DNA of 64,000 nt from Aulostomus chinensis. Taxonomy: Eukaryota > Chordata > Actinopteri > Syngnathiformes > Aulostomidae. Both the position numbers and the translations under genes were made by a program. Location: assembly GCA_037954235.1 (NCBI GenBank), contig JBBMOA010000011.1:29358325-29422324 (forward strand), in the 5' to 3' direction. Below, in pieces: positions 31,757 through 43,000 of the stretch. The notes under the pieces are model-generated. The model had not been told where the DNA came from, did not search any database, and saw only the letters and a program-made list of their open reading frames with translations. The stretch's first letter is position 1. Every line of letters starts with the position of its first letter.

Positions 31757-34180
31757 TAATTAAAGCTGCAAGCAGCGTTGTTAGGGCCTGAGCCCCCGCA
31801 CGACCCCGCCCGCACCCGCGGCCGTGTGCCAAACGCCGGCCCCAATCCAACATTGTAATCGGCAAATCCCTAGACTTGTAGTTGAGGAGTTAGAAGCCTG
31901 AGTCTGATCAGAGAGTGAGAGCAGAGCTGAGAGCTGGCCCTTTAAGAACCCCTCCCCCACTGCTCTGTCTCTGATCTGTGCTAGAGTGAGAGCAGAGCTG
32001 AGAGCTGGCCCTTTAAGAACCCCTCCCCCACTGCTCTGTCTTTGATCTGTCCTAGAGTGAGAGCAGAGCTGAGAGCTGGCCCTTTAAGAACCCCTCCCCC
32101 ACTGCTCTGTCTCTGATCTGTGCTAGAGTGAGAGCAGAGCTGAGAGCTGGCCCTTTAAGAACCCCTCCCCCACTGCTCTGTCTCTGATCTGTGCTAGAGT
32201 GAGAGCAGAGCTGAGAGCTGGCCCTTTAAGAACCCCTCCCCCACTGCTCTGTGTTTGATCTGTACTAGAGTGAGAGCAGAGCTGAGAGCTGGCCCTTTAA
32301 GAACCCCTCCCCCACTGCTCTGTCTTTGATCTGTGCTAGAGTGAGAGCAGAGCTGAGAGCTGGCCCTTTAAGAACCCCTCCCCCACTGCTCTGTCTTTGA
32401 TCTGTGCTAGAGTGAGAGCAGAGCTGAGAGCTGGCCCTTTAAGAACCCCTCCCCCACTGCTCTGTCTTTGATCTGTGCTAGAGTGAGAGCAGAGCTGGGA
32501 GCTGGCCCTTTAAGAACCCCTCCTCCACTGCTCTGTCTCTGATCTGTGCTAGAGTGAGAGCAGAGCTGAGAGCTGGCCCTTTAAGAACCCCTCCCCCACT
32601 GCTCTGTCTCTGATCTGTGCTAGAGTGAGAGCAGAGCTGAGAGCTCTCCCTTTAATAACCCCTCCCCCACTGCTCCGTCTTTGATCTGTGCTAGAGTGAG
32701 AGCAGAGCTGAGAGCTGGCCCTTTAAGAACCCCTCCCCACTGCTTTGTCTCTGATCTGTGCTAGAGTGAGAGCAGAGCTGAGAGCTGGCCCTTTAAGAAC
32801 CCCTCCCCACTGCTCTGTCTCTGATCTGTGCTAGAGTGAGAGCAGAGCTGAGAGCTGGCCCTTTAAGAACCCCTCCCCCACTGCTCTGTCTTTGATCTGT
32901 GCTAGAGTGAGAGCAGAGCTGAGAGCTGGCCCTTTTAGAACCCCTCCCCCACTGCTCTGTCTTTGATCTGTGCTAGAGTGAGAGCAGAGATGAGAGCTGG
33001 CCCTTTAAGAACCCCTCCCCCACTGCTCTGTCTCTGATCTGTGCTAGAGTGGAGAGCAGAGCTGAGAGCTGGCCCTTTAAGAACCCCTCCCCCACTGCTC
33101 TGTCTCTGATCTGTGCTAGAGTGAGAGCAGAGCTGAGAGCTGGCCCTTTAAGAACCCCTCCCCCACTGCTCTGTGTTTGATCTGTACTAGAGTGAGAGCA
33201 GAGCTGAGAGCTGGCCCTTTAAGAACCCCTCCCCCACTGCTCTGTCTTTGATCTGTGCTAGAGTGAGAGCAGAGCTGAGAGCTGGCCCTTTAAGAACCCC
33301 TCCCCCACTGCTCTGTCTTTGATCTGTGCTAGAGTGAGAGCAGAGCTGAGAGCTGGCCCTTTAAGAACCCCTCCCCCACTGCTCTGTCTTTGATCTGTGC
33401 TAGAGTGAGAGCAGAGCTGGGAGCTGGCCCTTTAAGAACCCCTCCTCCACTGCTCTGTCTCTGATCTGTGCTAGAGTGAGAGCAGAGCTGAGAGCTGGCC
33501 CTTTAAGAACCCCTCCCCCACTGCTCTGTCTCTGATCTGTGCTAGAGTGAGAGCAGAGCTGAGAGCTCTCCCTTTAATAACCCCTCCCCCACTGCTCCGT
33601 CTCTGATCTGTGCTAGAGTGAGAGCAGAGCTGAGAGCTGGCCCTTTAAGAACCCCTCCCCCACTGCTCTGTCTTTGATCTGTGCTAGAGTGAGAGCAGAG
33701 CTGAGAGCTGGCCCTTTTAGAACCCCTCCCCACTGCTCTGTCTCTGATCTGTGCTAGAGTGGAGAGAGAGGAGGAGCACCAGGACTGGAGTAGGACAAGA
33801 GGAAGAAGTCGGCATACGCTGGTCAAGAGGGACACAGAACACCATGTTCTTGGAGGGGTTTTTGTCAGGAATACAGTGGTGTGTTTTTAAAAGCTGTGGG
33901 ATGGATGGTGTAGACGTGAGAAGCGTTTGTTTGACAGTATGTACCCTGAGAGGACACCGTCTGCCCATAGACTTCCATTGGAAGGTGAAACGTGTCTCCT
34001 CCATTTTGACGGCTTATAAAATCCAAACTGTTTACGCTATATAAAAACTTTTAACAACTTTTAATCAGCAGAGTTAGGAGAGTCATGTAATAAGTTTTGG
34101 AAGCGATACCATGAACGCCCTAGGAGGAGATACCATTTGTTCAGGGCGCAAAATTGTCCAAAATTGGACATTCGTGTCCA
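31757..34180 (-). repeat. right arm of the inverted repeat pair, longer copy
   Basis: It starts AAAGCTGCAAGCAGCGTTGT, then a GC-rich segment (31785-31850) absent from the left arm, then the shared CTTGTAGTTGAGGAGTTAG. The minisatellite runs from about 31915 to 33760. The shared outer flank follows (GAAGAAGTCGGCATACGCTG, ACCATG, TGGAGGGGTTTTTGTCAGGA). Similarity to the left arm fades near 33900. The repeat probably continues to about 34180 (CATAGACTTCCATTGGAAGG, CTCCATTTTGACGGCTTATA), a portion the left copy lacks. Confidence 0.85.
31915..33760 (-). repeat. 71-bp minisatellite, about 26 copies, inverted relative to 28116-28985
   Basis: Units repeat AGAGCTGGCCCTTTAAGAAC, CCCTCCCCCACTGCTCTGTC and GATCTGTGCTAGAGTGAGAG. 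Rare variants mark a block duplication: GTGTTTGATCTGTACTAGAG at 32251 and 33173, and CTCTCCCTTTAATAACCCC at about 32646 and 33568. All are spaced 922 bp apart, or 13 units. Confidence 0.95.
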
Positions 34181-34304
34181 AATTGTGGACATCCTCTTAG
34201 ACACACCCTCAGGGGTGTGAGTGTATGATTTGTCCGTCTTGATGAGACTGTCCATGGCAGGGCCAACACATAGACAGACAACCATTGGCTCTCCCAGCCA
34301 CACC

Positions 34305-34500
34305 TACGGTCAATTTAGAGTCTGGATTAACCTGGTCCCCTCTTGATGTCTTTGGACTGTGGAGGAAGCTGGAGTACCAGAGAGAACCCAGCAGGAACAG
34401 GGAGAACATGGAGACTCACCCAGAAAGACCCCGTGCTGCAGCCGGGGCTCCACCCACAACCTTCTTGATGGGGGCCTCAGTGAGGACCACTGCACTGCTG
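34305..34500 (-). mobile_element. partial reverse copy of the GCACGGTGGTGCAGTGG repeat
   Basis: The plus strand here is the complement of 30785-30975: CAATTTAGAG, GATGTCTTTGGACTGTGGAG and GCAGCCGGGGCTCCACCCAC, then CCACTGCA. Only the first half of the repeat is present. Confidence 0.8.
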
Positions 34501-34785
34501 TGGAAAAGAAAAGTATATTCTGAATAATAAATCACTCCATATTCTGTACAATTCATTAATATTAGCATATTTAAATTACTGAAATTATGAGAGAAATCTG
34601 ATGAAACACATACAAAAGCTCTTTACGACCACTGTGCAATCTTCAAAATTGAGCCATTAGGTATTATCCATAACGTACACTTTCAAGAACACATTAACCA
34701 ATTATTTAAACAGTCTAAAACAGAAGTTTCTTGACTTAGTAGAATTTAAACCTGCACAAATGGCATTTAAAGCGGGGCATGAATT
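34501..34785. other. unassigned AT-rich sequence
   Basis: No motif. It separates the repeat at 34305-34500 from the GC-rich minisatellite. Confidence 0.4.
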
Positions 34786-34789
34786 GTTA

Positions 34790-35880
34790 GCCGGAGTGGC
34801 AGCTGCTGGGACAGGGATGGTGCCCGCCAGAACCCTCGGCGCCAAGACAGGAGTGGCACCCGCCAGGACCCTCGGCACCGGGACAAGAGTGGCGCCCACC
34901 AGGACCCTCGGCAAAGCAGGAGTAGCGCCAGCCAGGACCCTCGGCGGCGGAACAGGTGTAGCAGCCATTGGGACAAGGATGGTGCCCGCCAGGACCCTCG
35001 GCGACGGGACAGCAGTGGCGCCCGCCAGGACCCTCAGCGAAGCAGGAGTAGCACCAGCCAGGACCCTTGGCGCCGAGACAAGAGTGGCGCCCACCAGGAC
35101 CCTCGGCAAAGCAGGAGTAGCGCCAGCCAGGATCCTCAGCGGCGGAACAGGTGTAGCAGCCATTGGGACAAGGATGGTGCCCGCCAGGACCCTCGGCGGC
35201 GGGACAGCAGTGGCGCCCGCCAGGACCCTCAGCGAAGCAGGAGTAGCACCAGCCAGAACCCTTGGCGCGGAGACAGGAGTGGCGCCCGCCAGGACCCTCA
35301 GCGAAGCAGGAGTAGCGCCAGCCAGGACCCTCGGCGCAGAGACAGGAGTGGCGGCCAGCAGGACCCTTGGCGGTGGAAAAGGTGGAGCAGCTGCTGGGAT
35401 TGGGGTGATGCCGAACAGACCCTCGGCGCTGGGACAGGAGTGGCACCCGCCAGGACCCTGACGCTGAGACAGGAGTGGCGCCCGCCAGGACCCTCAGCGA
35501 AGCAGGAGTAGCGCCAGGCAGGAGCCTCGGCGCCGAGACAGGAGTGGCACCCAGCAGGACCCTTGGCAGTGGAACAGGTGTAGCAGCCGCTGGGATTGGG
35601 GTGATGCCCGCCAGAACCCTCAGCGCCAGGACAGGAGTAGCGCCAGCCAGGACCCTAGGTGCCGAGACAGGAGTGGCGCCCGCCAGGACCCTTGGCGGCA
35701 GAACAGGTGTAGCAGCCGCTGGGATTGGGGTGATGCCCGCCAGGACCCTCGGGACCGGGACAGGGTGGGGCCCCCCAGGACCCTTGGCGAAGCAGGATTA
35801 GCAACAGCCAGGACCCACGACGCCAAGACAGGAGTGGCGTCCACCGGGACCCCGACGCCAAGACAGGAGTGGCGTCCGTG
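34790..35880. repeat. GC-rich minisatellite of mixed 33/39-bp units
   Basis: Units are built from GCCAGGACCCTCGGCG, GACAGGAGTGGCGCCC and GAAGCAGGAGTAGCGCC words. Because unit lengths are mostly multiples of three, long frames stay open on both strands: plus 34760-35461, whose product repeats GVAPARTLG, and minus 35446-34787. There is no start context, domain or single consistent frame, so I treat it as a repeat and not a gene. It ends just inside the minus-strand gypsy leader, so it may be an expanded gag-region repeat of that element. Confidence 0.8.
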
Positions 35881-35889
35881 GATGGCAGT

Positions 35890-36310
35890 TGTGAAGGTGG
35901 GGTGAGGGCTAAATCTGACCGCCATGGAGCACGAGGGCGGCCAGCCTTTCTATTGCCCTTAGGCTGGGAGCTCCTTGGTCTCCCGGATGGAGGCCGAGCT
36001 GACCCCAGGGCTCGCTGCACTGAGCGAGGGCCCCCCCAGGCCAGCCGGGTGCCTGTGAAGTCCTCCACACTCCGTGACTCTCTCTCTTCAGTGAGTCGTG
36101 CCATGTAGGCAAAATATTGGAGGAGGTTCATCCGACGTGGGAGGGGAGCAGTCTGCTGGGTCTTTGTGGTTGGTCCATTCTGTTACGTGTGGAGGAGGGG
36201 GGAAGTAGACCCAAGAGCAGACAGAGAGGGACGGTGCACAAAAGAGGTTTATTGATACTGGAGGTTTGAGATGGGGAGGCTCTGGTGACTTTGTGGCATA
36301 CAAACACTCG
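35890..36310 (-). mobile_element. Ty3/gypsy LTR end, leader and gag start remnant (candidate)
   Basis: On the minus strand a polyadenylation signal AATAAA (36253-36248) is followed by a CT-rich stretch, then TTGGGTCTACTTCC, and CCACACGTAACA ending at 36181. Next come a short leader and DPADCSPPTSDEPPPIF (about 36160-36110). That order (AATAAA, LTR end in CA, leader, then a protein beginning MDPAD) matches fish gypsy elements as I remember them. The start Met is Lys here. No pol is present to the left, where the minisatellite lies instead. The LTR's other end is lost in the simple repeats above 36317. Confidence 0.5.
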
Positions 36311-36316
36311 TAAAAC

Positions 36317-36487
36317 ATATATATATGTACATATATATATATATGTACATATATATATGTACATATATATATGTACATATATATATATATGTACATATAT
36401 ATGTACAGTATGTACATATACTGTATATATATGTACATATATATGTACATATATATATGTACATATATATGTACATATATATATATG

Positions 36488-36556
<69 letters not shown>

Positions 36557-36583
36557 TATATGTACATACTGTATATATGTTGC
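36317..36583. repeat. ATGTAC/(AT)n microsatellite
   Basis: Alternating ATATATATGTAC words and pure AT runs cover about 265 bp. The sequence is nearly self-complementary along its whole length (GTAC and TATA are palindromes), so both strands translate to repeated YIYMYIY-like frames. Confidence 0.95.
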
Positions 36584-36895
36584 ATCACTCTGAAATGTCC
36601 TCTCTTTCAGCACTGCTCTTGGGCCCTGAGTCTACGGTGACTCGCCTGCATGTGCGAGGTGATATTTCTCTGTGTCACGCTGAAGTCCTCACATGTGAGC
36701 CGCAGATGCTCGTCATGTGTGTCCACAGAGACAGAGGTACATCTCCAGTTCTGACAGGCTCCCTGTGTCACGAGATCCACAGCGGACCGTCACCACCTGT
36801 GTTAGCAATCAGATTCCTTTTTGGCCTGAGGGAGAAACACCACCTCTCTGGTGGATTCCAGAGAGGATCAAGTACTTCCTCCTTACACATACACT
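36584..36895. other. unassigned sequence
   Basis: No motif recognised between the two simple-repeat tracts. Confidence 0.4.
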
Positions 36896-37064
<169 letters not shown>

Positions 37065-38145
37065 TGACAGGTGGTCCTCAGGTACTACAGGGGCCGATGT
37101 GCTGGTGGACTGTGGCGATGACTTTTTGGCTTTGGTGAACCATAGGAAGCCAGTGCTTCTCTCAGTGCTTCTCTGGTGGAGGGGATGTTGTCTGGGCCGG
37201 AGGTTCGATTCTCCACCTCAGAGTGGCCCTGAAGCAGAGCTTTGCCTCATGAATGTGATGTCACTGATGTGTGAGGAAACGTTATTCCTGGATATTGGAG
37301 AACTTCCAAACCGACCACAACTTACACTTCTGTTGTGACGATTGTAGAAGTTGATGCATGGTTTCTCACCACCGAGGGGTACACTGGAACAGGATGGGAC
37401 CTGGACCTGGATCTGGATAGATGGTCAACACACAAAGAGGCCAACCTGGAGGAAGACAGGGGGGGCATGAGATCTGGCACTATGTGGGCTATGTGGCCCC
37501 ATGGCCCAGGTCTGGGATGAACATGTTGTGAACATGTAAATAAGGAGGTGATATTTTTGATGAGTTACACACCAGAAACCGCTCCGGCTCAGATCCATGA
37601 TGCTGGTTAGCTTAGCACCATGAATGGTAGTAGATGGGAAGTGTTAGCATGAGCCAGCTCAGGTCCAGGATGCTGGTTTGCTCAAGTTCCCATGGAGCTT
37701 TGGAGGTGCTGCGTCAAATCACTGCGCCCAGTCAGGAAAGAAGTTCTTTTTTCAGCCAATGATTAAATCCACCCTGGCTCTGCGAACGCCAGCGAAGACT
37801 GTTCAGCAGCCAAGAGTCTTTGATGATGGTTGAGGACGTGGGACCTGACTGAAACCGGCTGAGCCTGAAACCTAAACAAGGCACTAAAGCCCTTCTTGTT
37901 TTGATGGAGTTCAAGTGAAGGAAGTGATGGATGCTGGAGTGGAACTGAACATCTGTCACACCACTTCAGCCCATTTTTCATCAACTAGTGAGGCTAGAAA
38001 CAGGAATAATGTGATGTTTAATGTTATGGTGGTTGGGTGTTGTGCCAGATTAATTTTGGACTCCTCAGAGAGGTCCAGTCCAGCTCACGTTTGGGTATAA
38101 AAGGGTAAATTCAGGTTGAAATCCCAGGTTCCTGCTCAGAGGGGG
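37065..38145. other. unassigned sequence
   Basis: Only short frames (at most 75 codons) without motifs on either strand. Confidence 0.4.
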
Positions 38146-38149
38146 GATG

Positions 38150-38300
38150 TGTCGACTCGGTCTGGTGGTCGAGTGGTTCGAGTGCATGTCGCAAAAGCAG
38201 CTGACCCCGGTTTGAACCTTGGCCAGAGGTCCTTTACTGCATGTCCCACCCCCGACTCTCCTTTGTTTCGTTTTTATGACAGGTGGTCTGATACATTTGT
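38150..38300 (+). mobile_element. tRNA-derived SINE
   Basis: The plus strand has a box-A-like TGGTCGAGTGG (about 38165-38175) and a box-B-like GGTTTGAACCT (38210-38220), spaced as in a tRNA-type RNA polymerase III promoter. AGGTCCTTTACTGCATGTC follows, a body sequence I remember from common teleost SINEs. It cannot be a functional tRNA because no acceptor or anticodon stems close. Confidence 0.7.
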
Positions 38301-39210
38301 CAAATGTTGAATATGGAATGATAATAACAATAAAAACTCCAACCAGAACCAAGCTCACAGGTTGCCCTCTTCAACTAAGCTCTGGTCTACTGTTTAACTG
38401 TTAGTTCAGGTTGGTTAGCTGGTTCAGTTGGACCGGGACCAGTCCTGAGCAGGGAGGGCCTCTGTCAGGCAGTTAAGCCTGATACTGTGGAACAGCACCT
38501 GCAATCATGGGCTGATTTCCTGCTTTGCCATTGTTCAGGTCACGGTGAGTGAGCAGTTTCACAGAGTTCTGTTGAGAATGAAAGCCCTGCTGTTATCAAG
38601 GAAGTACATCGTGAAGTTGCTTCATTTGACAGAAAGTAACCAGCAGGGTGACGAGCTTCAGGTGTGTGTTGCTTCCTGGTGATTTATTTCCTGTTGAAAC
38701 AACATACTCTGACTTTAATGTTACAAAATCATTCCCAAGTGACGACAGGTCTGAAACCAGGTGTGCAGACAGGCGGAAACCATGTGGGAACGTCAACTGG
38801 AGTCAAATTTCCTTTGTACTGGAAGAGAATGAGGTCACATACACATTATATTATACTTATTCACTATATTATAGTACATAGACAGTAATCCCACAAAAAC
38901 CCACATGACATGTTCCTGGGCCTCTGCAGTTCCTTGTGATGCCTCCTGATGGCCACTTGAGGGCCAAAATATGTGTGTGTCATAGATATACGCAATATTC
39001 AAGATTCCATCTGTTGTTTGTTTTAAAGGACATTAATCTTAGTACTGCATTAACTCTACCCTCCTGTACCTACTGATACTTGGGTCTTGAAGGGTTGGTG
39101 GTTCTTCAAGAAGATTTTTTTTATCCTTTTTTGCAAAAAATACTGTATGGTAGGTGTCTGAACACATAAGACTAGACTTAAACTAAAGTTGGAGTACAAT
39201 CCAGAACTTG
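38301..39210. other. unassigned sequence containing two inverted satellite monomers
   Basis: No coding motif. It includes the 44-bp satellite-like segment at 38836-38879, and the sequence just before the main array (39111-39210) is AT-rich and non-repetitive. Confidence 0.45.
38836..38879 (-). repeat. two isolated, inverted 22-bp satellite monomers
   Basis: CACATACACATTATATTATA followed by CT (38836-38857) is an exact reverse complement of a common monomer variant of the main array (AGTATAATATAATGTGTATG + TG). The next 22 bp (38858-38879) match the reverse complement of another variant with about three differences. The segment lies 332 bp left of the array and faces the opposite way. Confidence 0.8.
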
Positions 39211-40086
39211 TGTATACAAGTATAATATAGTGTGTATGTAAGTATTATATGGTGAGTATGTGAGTATAATATACTGTGTATGTGAGTATAATATAATGTG
39301 TATGTAAGTATAATATAGTGAGTATGTGAGTATAATATAGTGAGTATGTGAGTATAATATACTGCGTATGTGAGTATAATATAGTGAGTATGTGAGTATA
39401 ATATAGTGGGTATGAGAGTATAATATAGGGAGTATGTGAGTATAATATACTGCATATTTGAGTATAATATAGTGAGTATGTGAGTATAATATAGTGAGTA
39501 TGTGAGTATAATATACTGCATATGTGAGTATAATATAGTGAGTATATGAGTATAATATAGGGAGTATGTGAGTATAATATAGGGAGTATGTGAGTATAAT
39601 ATACTGCATATGTGAGTATAATATAGTGAGTATGTTAGTATAATATAGTGAGTATGTGAGTATAATATACTGCGTATGTGAGTATAATTTAATGTGTATG
39701 TGAGTATAATATACTGCATATGTCAGTATAATATAATGTGTTTTTTGTGTATAGTATACTGCGTATGTGAGTATAATATAGTGTGTATGTTAGTATAATA
39801 TACTGCCTATATGAGTATAATATACTGTGTATGTGAGTAAAATATAATGTGTATGTGAGTATAATATAGTGAGTTTTTGAGTATAATATACTGCGTATGT
39901 GAGTATAATATAATGTGTATGTGAGTATAATATAGTGAGTATGTTAGTATAACATAGTGAGTATGTGAGTATAATACACTGCGTATTTGAGTATAATATA
40001 GTGAGTATGTTAGAGTAATATAGTGAGTATGTGAGTATAATATAATGGGTATGTGAGTATAAAATAATGTGTATGTGAGTATAATA

Positions 40087-43000
40087 TCATGTGTATGTGA
40101 GTATAATATCATGTGTATGTGAGTATAATATAATGCATATGTGAGTATAATATAATGTGTTTTTTGAGTATAGTATACTGCATATGTGAGTATAATATAG
40201 TGTGTATGTTAGTATAATATACTGCCTATATGAGTATAATATACTGTGTATGTGAGTATAATATAATGTGTATGTGAGTATAATATAGTGAGTATGTGAG
40301 TATAACATAGTGAGTATGTGAGTATAATACACTGCGTATTTGAGTATAATATAGTGAGTATGTTAGAATAATATAGTGAGTATGTGAGTATAATATAATG
40401 GGTATGTGAGTATAAAATAGTGTGTATGTGAGTATAATATAGTGAGTATGTGAGTATAATATCATGTGTATGTGAGTATAATTTAGTGAGTATGTGAGTA
40501 TAATATACTGCGTGTGTGAGTATAATATAGTGTGTATGTGAGTATAATATAATGTGTATGTGAGTATAATTTAGTGAGTATGTGAGTATAATATAGTGAG
40601 TATTTGAGTATAATATAGTGAGTATGTGAGTATAATATCATGTGTATGAGAGTATAATTTAGTGAGTATGTGAGTATAATATAACGCGAGTGTGAGTATA
40701 ATTTAGTGAGTATGTGAATATAATATACTGCGTATGTGAGTATAATATAGTGAATATGTGAGTATAATATAATGTGTATGTGAGTATAATATAATATGTA
40801 TTGGAGTATAATATAGTAAGTATTTGAGTATAATATAGTGAGTATGTGAGTATAATATAATGGGTATGTGAGTATAACATCACGTGTATGGAAGTACAAT
40901 ATAGTGAGTATGTGAGTATAACATACTGCGTATGTGAGTATAATATAGTGTGTATCTGAGTATTATATAGTGAGTATGTGAGTATAATATAATGTGTATG
41001 TGAGTACAATTTCGTGAGTATGTGAGTATAATATAGTGAGTATGTGAGTATAATCTAATGTGTATGTGAGTATAATATAATGAGTATGTGAGTATAATAT
41101 AGTTTTTATGTGTGTACAATTCAGTGAGTATGTGAGTATAATTTAGTGAATATGTGAGTATAATATAATGTTTATGTGAGTACAATTTAGTGAGTATGTG
41201 AGTATGATATAGTGAGTATGTGAGTATGGTATAATGTGTATGTGACTATAATATAGTGAGAATGTGAGTATAATATAGTGAGTATGTGAGTATAATATAA
41301 TGTGTATGTGAGTATAATATGGTGAGTTTTTGAGTATAATATACTGCGTATGTGAGTATAATATAATGTGTATGTGAGTATAAAATAGTGAGTATGTGAG
41401 TATAATATAGTGAGTATGTGAGTATAATATACTGCGTATTTGAGTATAATATAGTGAGTATGTTAGAGTAATATAGTGAGTATGTGAGTATAATATAATG
41501 GGTATGTGAGTATAAAATAGTGTGTATGTGAGTATAATATACTGTGTATGTGAGTATAATATACTGAGTATGTGAGTATAATATTGTTAGTATGTGAGTA
41601 TAATATAGTGTGTATGTGAGTATAATATACTACCGATATGAGTATAATATACTGCGTATGTGAGTATAATATAATGTGTATGTGAGTATAAAATAGTGAG
41701 TATGTGAGTATAATATAGTGAGTATGTGAGTATAATATACTGCGTATTTGAGTATAATATAGTGAGTATGTTAGAGTAATATAGTGAGTATGTGAGTATA
41801 ATATAATGGGTATGTGAGTATAAAATAGTTTGTATGTGAGTATAATATACTGTGTATGTGAGTATAATATACTGAGTATGTGAGTATAATATAGTGAGTA
41901 TGTGAGTATAATATAGTGTTTATGTGAGTATAATACAGTGAGTATTTAAGTATAATATAGTGAGTATGTGAGTATAATATCATGTGTATGTGAGTATAAT
42001 TTAGTGAGTATGTGAGTATAATATAGTGAGTTTTTGAGTATAATATACTGCGTATGTGAGTATAATATAATGTGAATGTGAGTATAATATAGTGAGTATG
42101 TGAGTATAACATAGTGAGCATGTGAGTATAATACACTGCGTATTTGAGTATAATATAGTGAGTATGTTAGAGTAATATAGTGAGTATGTGAGTATAATAT
42201 AATGGGTATGTGAGTATAAAATAGTGTGTATGTGAGTATAATATAGTGAGTATGTGAGTATAATATCATGTGTATGTGAGTATAATTTCGTGAGTATGTG
42301 AGTATAATATAGTGAGTATTTGAGTATAATACAGTGAGTATGTGAGTATAATATCATGTGTATGTGAGTATAATTTAGTGAGTATGTGAGTATAATATAA
42401 TGTGTATGTGAGTATAATATCATGTGTATGTGAGTATAATTTAGTGAGTATGTGAGTATAATATAATATGTATGTGAGTATAATTTAGTGAGTATGTGAA
42501 TATAATATACTGCATATGTGAGTATAATATACTGTGTATGTGAGTATAATATAATGTGTATGTGAGTATAATATCGTGAGTTTTTGAGTATAATATATTG
42601 CGTTTGTGAGTATAATATAATGTGTATGTGAGTATAATATAGTGAGTATGTGAGTAGAACATAGTGAGTATGTGAGTATAATACACTGCGTATTTGAGTA
42701 TAATATAGTGAGTATGTTAGAGTAATATAGTGAGTATGTGAGTATAATATAATGGGTATGTGAGTATAAAATAGTGTGCATGTGAGTATAATATAGTGAG
42801 TATGTGAGTATAATATCATGTGTATGTGAGTATAATTTAGTGAGTATGTGAGTATAATATAGTGCGTATGTGAGTATAATATAATGTGTATGTGACTATA
42901 ATTTAGTGAGTATGTGAGTATAATATACTGCGTATGTGAGTATAATATAGTGTGTATGTGAGTATAATTTAGTGAGTATGTGAGTATAATATACTGCGTA

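Noticed and set aside
34760..35461. Protein-coding gene for a 233-residue repeat protein
   Set aside because: The opposite strand is equally open, the sequence is a GC-rich minisatellite with three-base-multiple units, and there is no promoter, splice or domain evidence.
38150..38225. Functional tRNA gene
   Set aside because: Box A- and box B-like words are present but no cloverleaf or acceptor stem closes, and SINE body sequence follows.
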